Part shown: piece by piece, positions 1-9,088 of the stretch | How positions within the stretch are numbered: the first letter of the stretch is position 1 | Layout: every line of letters starts with the position of its first letter | Assembly (NCBI RefSeq): GCF_001650495.1 | Contig: NZ_LWCS01000012.1 | Coordinates: 130,019 to 169,342 of the forward strand | Source: Mycolicibacterium iranicum | Lineage (GTDB): Bacteria; Actinomycetota; Actinomycetes; Mycobacteriales; Mycobacteriaceae | Length of the DNA: 39,324 nt | Direction of reading: 5' to 3' | Translations under genes and position numbers: made by a program | Notes under the pieces: model-generated | The model's input: only the letters and a program-made list of their open reading frames with translations | Told to the model about the DNA's origin: nothing | The model's database searches: none

Positions 1-1
1 G

Positions 2-1072
2 GGTGCGGCGGCGTTCATCGTTGCCGAATACCTCGAGGTCTCGTACCTGACCGTGCTGGGCTGGGCCATGATCCCGACGGTGCTCTACTACCTGGGCAGT
101 CTGCTGGCGGTGGAGATCGACGCCAGACGATTCGGGATGAAGGCCGCGCATCCGGAAACCCCTTCTGCGTGGAAGCTGTTGGGCCGCTTCGGATATCACT
201 TCTCATCTCTGATCGCGATCGTGGTGCTCCTGGCGATAGGGATGTCGGCGACCAGGGCGGTGGTGTACGCGACCGCGCTCGCGGTCGTGCTGTCCTTCCT
301 CGACCGTCGCTACCGGCTGACTCCGCGACGTCTGTTCGACGCACTCAGTGCGGGGGTGCGCGGGGTACTGCCGGTGGTCGCCGTGTGCGCCGCGGCCGGC
401 GTGATCACCGCGATGACCACCAAAACCGGTCTGGGCGCGCAGTTCTCGTCAGTCCTCGTCGGCGGTGTCGATGCGCTCACCGACAACCGGACGGTGATGC
501 TGGCATTGACGGCCGTGTTCGCGGCCGTCGCGCTGGCGCTTCTGGGCCTGGCCATCCCGGTGACGGCCTCGTTCGTCATCGGCTGGGTCATCATCGGGCC
601 TGCTCTGCTGGCTCTCGACGTGCCGGCTCCCGCGGCTGCCATGTTCGTCTTCTACTACTCGGTGCTGTCGGAGGTCACGCCGCCCACGGCGCTCGCGGCC
701 GTCGGCGCGTCCGCGGTCACCGGTGGTCGTGCGATCCCGACCATGTGGCAGACGCTGCGCTATGCGGCACCTGCGTTCCTGGTGCCCATCGCCTTCGTGT
801 TGACCGACCCCGGTGAATACCTGCTGGGCCGCGGGCCGTGGCTCGGCATCGTCTGGGCGTCAGCGGTCGCAGCCGTCGGCATCGTCGCACTGTCGTTCGC
901 CGCGGGCGGCTGGGCGCTCGGCGCAGGCGCGATGGGCCGAATCTCCCGCGTTCTCAGCGCGATTGCGGCCCTGCTGTTGCTCTTCCTGAGCCCTGCCACG
1001 ATCGCGGCGGGATTCGTGTTCCTGATGGGCGCGGTAGCGCTCACCTTCATCAACAAGAGGGGATCTACATGA
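2..1072 (+). CDS. TRAP transporter fused permease (DctQM/TAXI type), 3' part
   Basis: The reading frame is open to the left window edge, so this is the C-terminal part (356 residues visible) of a tripartite ATP-independent periplasmic transporter permease. It should carry organic acids or similar solutes across the inner membrane using an ion gradient. The visible protein is almost wholly hydrophobic, with about eight or nine membrane segments; it begins with a DctM-like stretch (AAFIVAEYLEVSYLTVLGW) and contains the acidic loop and Gly/Ala-rich helices typical of the large TRAP subunit. The GTG at 53 is internal, not the true start. The stop (TGA, 1070-1072) overlaps the ATG at 1069 of the binding-protein gene, so the two are translationally coupled. 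The substrate cannot be told from sequence. Confidence 0.88.
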   Translation, partial: GAAAFIVAEYLEVSYLTVLGWAMIPTVLYYLGSLLAVEIDARRFGMKAAHPETPSAWKLLGRFGYHFSSLIAIVVLLAIGMSATRAVVYATALAVVLSFLDRRYRLTPRRLFDALSAGVRGVLPVVAVCAAAGVITAMTTKTGLGAQFSSVLVGGVDALTDNRTVMLALTAVFAAVALALLGLAIPVTASFVIGWVIIGPALLALDVPAPAAAMFVFYYSVLSEVTPPTALAAVGASAVTGGRAIPTMWQTLRYAAPAFLVPIAFVLTDPGEYLLGRGPWLGIVWASAVAAVGIVALSFAAGGWALGAGAMGRISRVLSAIAALLLLFLSPATIAAGFVFLMGAVALTFINKRGST

Positions 1073-2169
1073 GGATGAGCAACATGGGGATGAGCAACAT
1101 GGGGATGAGCAACATGGGGATGAGCAACCTGAGGATGACCAACATGACGATGAAGAACACGAAACGCACCGTGACGGTGTTCGCGGCATTGGTGCTCACC
1201 GGGGCCGCGGCAACAGCCTGTGGCGGCAGGCAGGATGCGCCTGCCGCCGACTCCGGTGGCGAGATCACCTGCGAGGTGGGCTCCGATACGCGGGTCAGCA
1301 TCGCCACAGGTAACTCGACCGGCGTGTACTTCTCGCTCGGAAACGCCTACGCCGAACAGATCTCGGCCGCAACCAACGGCACTGTGAAGGCGACCGCAGC
1401 GGAGACGGGTGCGTCGGTGCAGAACATCGAACAACTGGTCGCGGGCAGCTACCAGGTCGCGTTCTCGCTCGCCGACACCGCCTCCGACGCCGTCGAAGGC
1501 ACTGGCAGTTTCGACGGCAAGGAGCAGCCGATACAGGCCATTTCGCGCATCTACCCCAACTACACCCAGGTCGTCGCCCGCAAGGACAGCGGCATCACCT
1601 CGATCGCGGACATGCGGGGCAAGCGGGTGTCGACGGGGTCCCCGGGTTCCGGCACCGAGGTCATCGCCAACCGGCTGCTCGAAACCGCGGGTCTGAACCC
1701 CCAGTCCGATGTCGCCGCTCAACGACTCGATCTGACCAAGACGGTCGACGGAATGAAGGACGGGTCGATCGACGCGCTGTTCTGGTCGGGCGGGCTGCCG
1801 ACACCGGGCATCACGGATCTGTTCACCTCCATCGGCAACGACGTCAGCTTCATCGACATCACCTCGCAGCTGGGCCCGATGGCCGAGATCAGCCCTGCCT
1901 ACGAGGAAGGCCTCATCCCGGCTGCCACCTACCAGCTGCCCTCCGACGTGCCGACAATCGTGGTGCCCAACATGCTCCTGGTGCGCGACGACCTCGATGC
2001 CAATCTGGCCTGCGTGCTGACGAAAACGCTGTTCGAGAAGCAGCCTGAGCTGGCCGAGGTCGTCGGCGCAGCCAAGGGCATCACACTGGAGAACGCCCGC
2101 AACACCGATCCTGTCCCTTTGAACCGCGGCGCCGAACTCGCCCTCGACGAGCTGAACGCTCCGAAGTAG
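1069..2169 (+). CDS. TAXI-family TRAP transporter solute-binding lipoprotein
   Basis: This is the extracytoplasmic substrate receptor for the upstream TRAP permease. The mature part has the TAXI-family opening (IATGNSTGVYFSLGNAYAEQ) and the later conserved run around GKRVSTGSPGSGTE, ending with the usual helix near the C-terminus. The signal peptide starts at Met28 (position 1150: MKNTKRTV, hydrophobic core, then a lipobox ending in ATAC), giving lipid attachment at Cys51 (codon 1219-1221). Upstream of that Met lies a 27-residue extension built from a repeated MSNMG unit. The frame is open from the ATGA overlap at 1069-1072, but any of eleven in-frame ATGs between 1069 and 1150 could start; 1150 alone gives a normal lipoprotein signal. 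I give the longest form because it couples to the permease stop. Confidence 0.87.
   Translation: MRMSNMGMSNMGMSNMGMSNLRMTNMTMKNTKRTVTVFAALVLTGAAATACGGRQDAPAADSGGEITCEVGSDTRVSIATGNSTGVYFSLGNAYAEQISAATNGTVKATAAETGASVQNIEQLVAGSYQVAFSLADTASDAVEGTGSFDGKEQPIQAISRIYPNYTQVVARKDSGITSIADMRGKRVSTGSPGSGTEVIANRLLETAGLNPQSDVAAQRLDLTKTVDGMKDGSIDALFWSGGLPTPGITDLFTSIGNDVSFIDITSQLGPMAEISPAYEEGLIPAATYQLPSDVPTIVVPNMLLVRDDLDANLACVLTKTLFEKQPELAEVVGAAKGITLENARNTDPVPLNRGAELALDELNAPK
1075..1149 (+). repeat. 15-bp tandem repeat carrying start codons
   Basis: Five head-to-tail 15-bp units (consensus ATGAGCAACATGGGG) begin at 1075, 1090, 1105, 1120 and 1135. The first three are identical and the last two have drifted. 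Each unit holds two in-frame ATGs and a GGGG block, and the unit length is a multiple of three, so copy-number change would not shift the frame. The array sits exactly between the upstream stop codon and the signal peptide of the TAXI protein. Confidence 0.95.
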
Positions 2170-2296
2170 CTCGCGGGGGAGTCCGCCCGCACCACGCCTG
2201 GTGGTGGCGGCGGCCATGCCGCATCTTGTTTGCCGCGCAGACTGCTGTGGAGATGTTGCGAGTTAGCTGTGTTTTTTCAGCACCAGTGTGAGACGG

Positions 2297-2325
2297 TTGA
2301 CATCGCAACGAGACGACCGTGTAAC
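2297..2325 (+). promoter_or_regulatory. Candidate promoter for the 117-aa exported protein
   Basis: A perfect TTGACA (2297-2302) is followed after 17 bases by TGTAAC (2320-2325), a fair -10. The start codon at 2346 follows about 20 bases later with a GGGA ribosome site at 2334-2337. A weak hairpin (CACCAC/GTGGTG, 2190-2206) without a T-run lies after the TAXI gene and may help separate the units. Confidence 0.45.
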
Positions 2326-2345
2326 CGACCCCAGGGAGTATCCGA

Positions 2346-2699
2346 ATGAATCGCGCCCGTACCGCCGTCCTCGCTCGCAGTGCGAAAGCACTTGGGGTGG
2401 TGGGGCTCGGCGCATTCGGCGCCATGGCATTCCTCGGGCTCGGGTCGGGCGTGGCCGGAGCAGACGTCGAAGAGGTCGCCCCGGGACCCATCGTCACGAG
2501 TCGGCAGGCGTCCGAGAACTCGGTGATCCGCATCAACGATCCCGGCGTAGCCCGGGGAACCTCGGAGGCCCGACTGGGTGAGGCGGGCGTCGTCCACGCT
2601 CAGGGAGAGGTTCGCGACAGCACGAAAGCGGTCAACGGAACTCGGTCGCGCCCCTTCCGCGGCGGCTACGCACCGGGACCCGCCATGGGCGACTGGTGA
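2346..2699 (+). CDS. Small exported protein of unknown function
   Basis: This 117-residue protein is not a family I recognise. It has a clear Sec signal peptide: basic start (MNRARTAVLARSAK), hydrophobic Gly/Ala/Leu core, and a likely cleavage after VAGA, leaving a mature protein of about 78 residues that begins DVEEVAPGP. The mature part is hydrophilic, Gly/Arg-rich, lacks cysteine, and ends RGGYAPGPAMGDW. ATG at 2346 has an RBS and a candidate promoter of its own. It lies between the TAXI gene and mmpL, where an MmpS partner would often be found, but it is not MmpS: it lacks the single uncleaved helix and beta-domain of that family. A cell-envelope role is plausible only from location. Confidence 0.75.
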   Translation: MNRARTAVLARSAKALGVVGLGAFGAMAFLGLGSGVAGADVEEVAPGPIVTSRQASENSVIRINDPGVARGTSEARLGEAGVVHAQGEVRDSTKAVNGTRSRPFRGGYAPGPAMGDW

Positions 2700-2735
2700 T
2701 CTGAGCCCCGAAGCCCGCAGCTGAAGCTGTGAAAA

Positions 2736-2760
2736 CGCTGTCAACCCTCGATTGACAGCG
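2736..2760. promoter_or_regulatory. 9-bp perfect inverted repeat (operator or terminator)
   Basis: CGCTGTCAA (2736-2744) and TTGACAGCG (2752-2760) are exact reverse complements around a 7-base centre. The right arm contains a perfect TTGACA, so the repeat could cover a -35 element of the mmpL promoter. Because a short T-rich stretch (TGTTTT) follows, a terminator for the upstream gene is the alternative reading. Confidence 0.55.
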
Positions 2761-2788
2761 AATGTTTTGACGGGCTACATGTATGACA

Positions 2789-2809
2789 CGTGACACACCA
2801 TGTGTCACG
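2789..2809. promoter_or_regulatory. 21-bp palindrome upstream of mmpL, likely repressor operator
   Basis: CGTGACACA (2789-2797) and TGTGTCACG (2801-2809) are exact reverse complements around CCA. The site ends 49 bases before the mmpL start codon and 29 bases after the upstream inverted repeat. Length and symmetry fit a TetR- or MarR-family dimer site; mycobacterial mmpL genes are often controlled this way. No regulator gene lies next to it, so the binding protein would be encoded elsewhere. Confidence 0.6.
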
Positions 2810-2858
2810 CGGGCGGCTGCTGTCCGGCCGATGTCAGGCCTGATCGGGGGCGATCGAA

Positions 2859-5705
2859 GTGGCAGGTGCCGGACGGTCCGCGATCGGCAGGGTCATCCGC
2901 GTGCTCGCGCTGCCCATCATCCTGGGCTGGATCGCGCTCACGGTAGTCACGAACATCGCGGTTCCTTCGCTCGAGAAGGTCGGTGAGGAACACACGGTCG
3001 GGCTGAGCGCCCAGGACGCCCCGTCCATGGTGTCGATGAAACGCATCGGCGCCGACTTCCAGGAGTTCGACTCCGACAGCAGCGCGATGATCGTCCTCGA
3101 AGGCGACCAACCCCTCGGCGACGCGGCACACCGCTACTACGACGAACTGATCGACAGGCTCGAAGCCGACACCGAGAACGTGCAGCACGTCGCGGACTTC
3201 TGGGGTGACCCGCTGACGGCGTCCGGCGCGCAGAGCACCGACGGCCTGGCGGCCTATGTACAGGTCTACCTGCACGGAAACCAGGGTGAGCCCCGAGCCA
3301 ACGAGGCCGTCGCTGCGCTTCGCGAGATGGTCGCCGAGGTGCCTGCGCCGCAGGGTGTGAGGGCCTACGTGACCGGTGGCGCGCCCCTGGTCGCGGACCA
3401 GCACAGCGCGGGCGACAAGAGTGTCTTCCGGGTCACCATGGTCACCTTCGGCGTGATCATCGTGATGCTGCTGCTCGTCTACCGGTCGGTGGCGACCATG
3501 ATCCTCATCCTGTTGATGGTGTTCGTCGAGCTCGGGGCGGCCCGCGGCATGGTCGCGTTCCTGGCCGACTACGAAATCATCGGCCTGTCGACTTTCGCGG
3601 TCAATCTGCTGACGCTGATGGTCATCGCCGCGGGAACCGACTACGCGATCTTCGCGATCGGCCGCTACCAGGAAGCCCGGGGCGCAGGCGAGGACCGGGA
3701 GACCGCGTATTACACGATGTTTCGCGGCACCGCGCACGTCGTTCTAGGATCCGGCCTGACGATCGCGGGGGCGATGCTGTGCCTGAGCTTCACCAGGTTG
3801 CCGTACTTCCAGACGATGGGCGTGCCGTGCGCGGTCGGCACCCTCGTCGCCGTCCTGGCGGCGTTGACGCTGGGTCCCGCGGTGATCGTGATCGGCAGCC
3901 GTTTCGGACTTTTCGAACCCAAGAGAGCGATCAGTTCCCGCGGCTGGCGGCGCATCGGCGTCTCGGTGGTGCGCTGGCCCGGCCCCGTGCTGGCCGCGAC
4001 GATCGCGCTGGCCCTGGTCGGCCTCGTGACGCTGCCGGGGTACAAGACGAATTACGATGCCCGCGACTACCTTCCGGCGGATGTGCCCGCCAGCGTCGGA
4101 TACAGCGTGGCGGACAGGCATTTCGGTACTGCCCGGATGAATCCCGAGCTGCTGATGGTGCAGAGCGACCACGATCTGCGCAATCCGGCGGATTTTCTTG
4201 TCATCGACAAGATCGCGAAAGCCATTTTCCGGGTACCCGGAGTGGCGCGTGTCCAGACGATCACTCGGCCTGACGGCAAGCCGATCAAGCACACCAGCAT
4301 CCCTTTCCAGATGAGCATGCGGAGCACGACGAGCCAGCTCAACGAGAAGTACATGCAGGACCGGATGGCCGACATGCTGGTGCAGGCCGACGCGATGCAG
4401 ACCAACATCGACGTGATGACGCGGATGTCGAATTTGATGACGCAGATGTCGGCGGTCACTCACAGCATGGTCGAGAAGACGAAGGCCACCGCGGTCGACA
4501 TCGTCGAATTGCGGGATCAGATCTCCAATCTCGACGATTTCATCCGCCCGATCCGCAACTACCTGTACTGGGAACCGCACTGCTTCAACATTCCGGTCTG
4601 TTGGTCCATGCGGGCGATCTTCGACACCCTCGATGGCATCAATCCACTGACTGACGACATCGTGGCGCTCGTTCCCGAGCTTGAGCGTCTGGATGCGTTG
4701 ATGCCGCAGCTGATCGCGCTGCTACCCAGTCAGATCGAGACGATGCGTTCCATGCAGGGCATGATGCTGCGGCAGTACCAGACCCAGAAGGGGCAGCTGG
4801 ATCAGAACGCCGCGATGTCAGAGGATTCCGACGCGATGGGTGAGGCGTTCGACGACTCCATGAACGACGACTCGTTCTATCTGCCACCGGAGGCGTTCGA
4901 CAATGACGATTTCAAGCGCGGCATGGAGAACTTCATCTCACCGGACGGCAAATCGGTGCGCTTCATCATCAGCCACGAGGGCGATCCAGCGACGGTGGAA
5001 GGCATTTCGCGCGTCCTGCCGATCAAGACTGCGGCCAAGGAAGCGATCAAGGGCACCCCGCTGGAGGGATCGACGGTCTACCTCGCGGGCACCGCGGCCA
5101 CCTACAAGGACATGCGTGACGGCGCCTTCTACGACTTGATGATCGCCGGGATCGCCGCGGTCACATTGATTTTCGTCATCATGCTGATCATCACGCGCAG
5201 TGTGGTTGCCGCAGCGGTGATCGTCGGCACCGTGCTGCTGTCTCTCGGCGCCTCATTCGGCCTGTCCGTACTCCTCTGGCAGCACATCTTGGGGCTCCAA
5301 CTGCACTGGATGGTCCTGCCGATGTCGGTGATCCTGCTGCTCGCCGTGGGTTCGGACTACAACCTGCTGTTGGTGTCGCGCTTCAAGGAAGAACTGTCCG
5401 GCGGATTGAAGACGGGCATCATCCGCGCAATGGCCGGCACCGGCTCGGTGGTGACTTCCGCCGGTCTGGTGTTCGCCTTCACCATGGCAACATTCGCATT
5501 CAGCGACCTGAAGGTGATGGCCCAGGTCGGTTCCACGATCGCCTTGGGCCTGCTGTTCGACACGCTGATCGTGCGCTCATTCATGACGCCTGCCGTCGCG
5601 GCGCTACTCGGCCGCTGGTTCTGGTGGCCGCTGAAGATCCAGAGCCAGGCGTCGCTGCGGCGGCTGGCCAGGATCCGTCCGGAATCTGCTACTGCGACGC
5701 GCTGA
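2859..5705 (+). CDS. MmpL-family RND lipid/siderophore transporter (MmpL4/5 class)
   Basis: This 948-residue inner-membrane protein exports lipids, glycolipids or siderophores by proton-motive force. It has the two-fold RND layout: a membrane helix at about 14-33, a periplasmic domain, helices at about 190-355, a second periplasmic domain, and helices at about 760-920. The proton-relay motifs of MmpL are present in both halves: GTDY with Asp261-Tyr262 and GSDY with Asp833-Tyr834. Residues about 487-650 form a long Met/Gln-rich coiled-coil insert with a Cys pair (Cys575, Cys581 in CFNIPVC), the mark of the MmpL4/MmpL5 class. GTG at 2859 follows a GGGGG ribosome site by eight bases. No mmpS is adjacent, which is unusual for this class. 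The 3' end overlaps the convergent HAD gene by 17 bases. The cargo is unknown. Confidence 0.93.
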   Translation: MAGAGRSAIGRVIRVLALPIILGWIALTVVTNIAVPSLEKVGEEHTVGLSAQDAPSMVSMKRIGADFQEFDSDSSAMIVLEGDQPLGDAAHRYYDELIDRLEADTENVQHVADFWGDPLTASGAQSTDGLAAYVQVYLHGNQGEPRANEAVAALREMVAEVPAPQGVRAYVTGGAPLVADQHSAGDKSVFRVTMVTFGVIIVMLLLVYRSVATMILILLMVFVELGAARGMVAFLADYEIIGLSTFAVNLLTLMVIAAGTDYAIFAIGRYQEARGAGEDRETAYYTMFRGTAHVVLGSGLTIAGAMLCLSFTRLPYFQTMGVPCAVGTLVAVLAALTLGPAVIVIGSRFGLFEPKRAISSRGWRRIGVSVVRWPGPVLAATIALALVGLVTLPGYKTNYDARDYLPADVPASVGYSVADRHFGTARMNPELLMVQSDHDLRNPADFLVIDKIAKAIFRVPGVARVQTITRPDGKPIKHTSIPFQMSMRSTTSQLNEKYMQDRMADMLVQADAMQTNIDVMTRMSNLMTQMSAVTHSMVEKTKATAVDIVELRDQISNLDDFIRPIRNYLYWEPHCFNIPVCWSMRAIFDTLDGINPLTDDIVALVPELERLDALMPQLIALLPSQIETMRSMQGMMLRQYQTQKGQLDQNAAMSEDSDAMGEAFDDSMNDDSFYLPPEAFDNDDFKRGMENFISPDGKSVRFIISHEGDPATVEGISRVLPIKTAAKEAIKGTPLEGSTVYLAGTAATYKDMRDGAFYDLMIAGIAAVTLIFVIMLIITRSVVAAAVIVGTVLLSLGASFGLSVLLWQHILGLQLHWMVLPMSVILLLAVGSDYNLLLVSRFKEELSGGLKTGIIRAMAGTGSVVTSAGLVFAFTMATFAFSDLKVMAQVGSTIALGLLFDTLIVRSFMTPAVAALLGRWFWWPLKIQSQASLRRLARIRPESATATR

Positions 5706-6387
5706 CCCGCGCCGCCAACTCGTCGATCCGGGTGGAGCCCAGCTTTGCCAGAAGATCTCCCGGATCCTCGAAGACATCGGCAGCGCCGGCTTCGAGAAGC
5801 TCACCTCGCGAAACACCGCCGCTCAGGACGGCGATCGACGGGACGCCGGCTCGTCGTGCCGCCTCGCAGTCCCACACCGCATCGCCCACGAAGACGGCGT
5901 CCCGCGCCGAAACCCCGGCGCGGTCAAGTGCCACCTCGACGATGTCGGGCTTGGGCTTGGCGGTGTCGACGTCCTTCGAGGACGTCACCGCCGATACGAC
6001 GTCATCGCAGGCGAGAACCTCACGTAGCATTGCCAATTCGTCTTCGGGGGCCGAGGTTGCAAGCACCACCTGCAAGCCCTTGAGGGCGACCCAGCGAAGC
6101 AGATCCCGAGCACCTGGTAGGGGAGCGAGCAGTGCCGAGCCCTCCTTGTAGAACCTGCTGTGCCCATCCTTGAGCCGGTCGAGAACATCCTGTCCGGCAT
6201 CCTCGGCCAGCGTGCGCACCAGGGTGGTGCCGTCCATGCCGATGCAACGGTGGATCCGCCAGCTGCTGGCGGGCAGCCCTTCCGCGTCGAAGGCACGCAA
6301 CCATGCATGGACGTGTAGGTAGTTCGAATCGACGAGAGTTCCATCGATGTCGAAAAGAACGGCAGGGCTGAGTGTTTCAGTACTCAC
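5689..6387 (-). CDS. HAD-superfamily phosphatase (phosphoglycolate phosphatase-like)
   Basis: A 232-residue cytosolic hydrolase with all HAD motifs. Motif I is DIDGTLVD with nucleophile Asp13 and acid/base Asp15; motif II is LATSA; motif III is the Lys in AKPKPD; motif IV is [10 protein letters not shown] with the paired acidic residues. The cap is a small alpha-helical C1 cap between motifs I and II, as in phosphoglycolate phosphatase and beta-phosphoglucomutase relatives, so a small phosphorylated metabolite is the likely substrate. It starts at GTG 6387, six bases after the stop of the repeat lipoprotein gene, so it is probably co-transcribed with it. Confidence 0.85.
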   Translation of the reverse strand: MSTETLSPAVLFDIDGTLVDSNYLHVHAWLRAFDAEGLPASSWRIHRCIGMDGTTLVRTLAEDAGQDVLDRLKDGHSRFYKEGSALLAPLPGARDLLRWVALKGLQVVLATSAPEDELAMLREVLACDDVVSAVTSSKDVDTAKPKPDIVEVALDRAGVSARDAVFVGDAVWDCEAARRAGVPSIAVLSGGVSRGELLEAGAADVFEDPGDLLAKLGSTRIDELAARVSASQ

Positions 6388-6393
6388 GCCGGA

Positions 6394-6852
6394 TCAGGGG
6401 ACCGGGATGTTGACAGTCGGCCCGCCCGGAATCGACACACCGCCTCCGCCGGGTCCACCGCCACCGGTGGGGCCGCCGGGGATCGAGCCGCCGCCTCCGC
6501 CGGGTCCGCCACTACCGGTGGGGCCGCCGGGGATCGAGCCGCCGCCTCCGCCGGGTCCGCCACTACCGGTGGGGCCGCCGGGAATTGCGCCGCCGCCGCC
6601 CTCAGGTCCGCCACTACCGCTGGGACCGCCGGGAATTGCGCCACCGCCACCCGGCTCGGTCGACGGTGCGGGCGCCGGCTCTGTCATGGTCGCAGGTGCC
6701 GTGGGGGTGGTCGTGGTGGTGGTGCTCGACTCCGAGGTGGTCGTCGACTCGCTGGACTCGCCGCCTTCGTCGCCGCCGCCACACCCGACGGCAAGCAGCA
6801 TCAGTGCCGCCGCGCCCGAAGAGAGCAACGTCCTTCTCACATGAGAATTCAT
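6394..6852 (-). CDS. Gly/Pro-repeat lipoprotein
   Basis: A 152-residue lipoprotein: MNSHVRRTLL, hydrophobic core, lipobox LAVGC with Cys24. After an acidic Ser/Thr-rich linker (about residues 25-65) the whole C-terminal half is made of 17-residue repeats with core GGGGSIPGGPTGSGGPG, four full copies and a last one ending VNIPVP. I know no assigned function; the repeat looks like a flexible spacer or wall-spanning tether rather than an enzyme. ATG 6852 is preceded by AGGTGA at good spacing; longer readings of the frame have no support. It follows the acidic-tailed exported protein by 73 bases and precedes the HAD gene by six bases on the same strand. Confidence 0.8.
   Translation of the reverse strand: MNSHVRRTLLSSGAAALMLLAVGCGGGDEGGESSESTTTSESSTTTTTTPTAPATMTEPAPAPSTEPGGGGAIPGGPSGSGGPEGGGGAIPGGPTGSGGPGGGGGSIPGGPTGSGGPGGGGGSIPGGPTGGGGPGGGGVSIPGGPTVNIPVP
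6428..6657. repeat. 51-bp tandem repeat inside the lipoprotein gene
   Basis: Units begin at 6428, 6479, 6530, 6581 and (partial) 6632. The units at 6479 and 6530 are nearly identical in DNA, including silent positions, showing recent duplication. Each unit encodes one 17-residue Gly/Pro repeat, so copy change keeps the frame. Confidence 0.9.
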
Positions 6853-6925
6853 GAATTCACCTGACTGTCGAGGAACTCCACGGAGGTACCCCGGTGCCGG
6901 TGGCTCAAACGCGTATGAGCCGCCC

Positions 6926-7954
6926 TCACTCGTCTGCGGTGGCGCGGTCGGACGACGGATCCTGACTGGCACCTGCTGGGGAAGCATCGGTGCCAGAGTC
7001 GCCGGATGACGACTCGGCGCTCTCTTGCGGCGCCTGTTCGGATTCCGCCGGATCGGATTGAGCCGCGTCGTCCTCGGGCGATGTGTCGGAGTCCGACGAA
7101 GGCTCGGCCGGCTCCGGATCGGCCGGTGAGTCATCCGAGCTCTCCGCAGCCGTCGACGGCGAGAGTGAGTCCGCGTCGGGTTCCACCGGCCCAGGCGCGG
7201 CGGCGGCTCCCAGGTCCCGCGGGCCTGGGTCGTCGCCGGGAGACGCGGGCTCGGCGATCGTGTCACCGATGTCTTGCAGCGACTCGATCAGAAACGACAC
7301 CGGCCCGGTGAGCTGATCGCTGACGGGCTCTTCGGCCATTGGGGCGAGGATCCCGTAATAGTCGTCGCTGACGCCGTCGACCCGGCCGTTGAGAAACCCG
7401 TCGACGATGCGTGCCGGAAGATTCGTGACCGCGCTGGCTGCGCCGATGACGTCCAGGTCGAGGAGTGATTCGACAACGTCACCGACGGTGGATCCGGCCG
7501 CGATCACGCCACTGACGATCGGTAGCGCCAACCGCACGATGAGGCTGGCCGTCATCTCGAACGGCTGGCCACTGCCGACCACCTTGACCAGATTGGTGAC
7601 GGGTATGGCGATCGCACGGATCGCGGCGTCGACCATCTCGACGACATCACCGTCCTCGACCGCATCGACGATGTCGGTGAGTGACGCGTACTGATTGCCG
7701 GCGACGGCCGTCACGATCGGGAACGGGGCGGCGAGGTATTCGCTGAGTCGATCGCTTGCGTTCTCCAACGAGCGCATCACCATTTGCGGGTAGTAGTCCG
7801 TCGGATTCGGCGACGACTCGAGCTCGACCGCGGAGTTGGTGATCCGGAAGGTGTGGCCAGCCGGAGTCGGCTCGAACGGAGCCACGGCGATGACGCCCGC
7901 GCCCGCGACAGCGATCATCGCCGTGGCCCATGGACGTATCGATTTCGGCATCAC
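6926..7954 (-). CDS. Exported protein with acidic low-complexity tail
   Basis: A 342-residue protein with a Sec signal (MPKSIRPWATAMIAVAGAG, cleavage somewhere after VIAVAP) and a helical central domain rich in Ala, Val and Asp (about 50-225). The last 110 residues are an intrinsically disordered tail of Ser, Asp, Glu, Pro and Ala. The layout resembles the exported mycobacterial proteins annotated as GjpA-like porins, which share the N-terminal pattern and repeated TNLP-like helices, but this is a pattern resemblance only. GTG 7954 and ATG 7951 are equally possible starts. It heads a probable three-gene minus-strand unit with the repeat lipoprotein and the HAD phosphatase. Confidence 0.72.
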   Translation of the reverse strand: MMPKSIRPWATAMIAVAGAGVIAVAPFEPTPAGHTFRITNSAVELESSPNPTDYYPQMVMRSLENASDRLSEYLAAPFPIVTAVAGNQYASLTDIVDAVEDGDVVEMVDAAIRAIAIPVTNLVKVVGSGQPFEMTASLIVRLALPIVSGVIAAGSTVGDVVESLLDLDVIGAASAVTNLPARIVDGFLNGRVDGVSDDYYGILAPMAEEPVSDQLTGPVSFLIESLQDIGDTIAEPASPGDDPGPRDLGAAAAPGPVEPDADSLSPSTAAESSDDSPADPEPAEPSSDSDTSPEDDAAQSDPAESEQAPQESAESSSGDSGTDASPAGASQDPSSDRATADE

Positions 7955-8148
7955 GCACCCCCAGAATCGATCACCTGGGCGCTGCCGCGCAGCAGCCCTT
8001 GGCGATCAGTCCCTAAAAATAGCTCATGCCCAGGTCAGAGCGGGATGGTTTAGGGCGTGTCGGCGTCGGCGAGTCCGCGGCGTCGCTATGCACCCTCCCG
8101 TTGGGTAACGTTCCGTGCCATGACCGCCGATGCGATCAGGATGACCCG

Positions 8149-9084
<936 letters not shown>

Positions 9085-9088
9085 CCGC

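Noticed and set aside
760..2217. Long minus-strand frame of 485 residues opposite the TAXI gene
   Set aside because: High-GC shadow of the permease and TAXI genes, Arg/His/Gly-rich with repeats that mirror the plus-strand ATG array.
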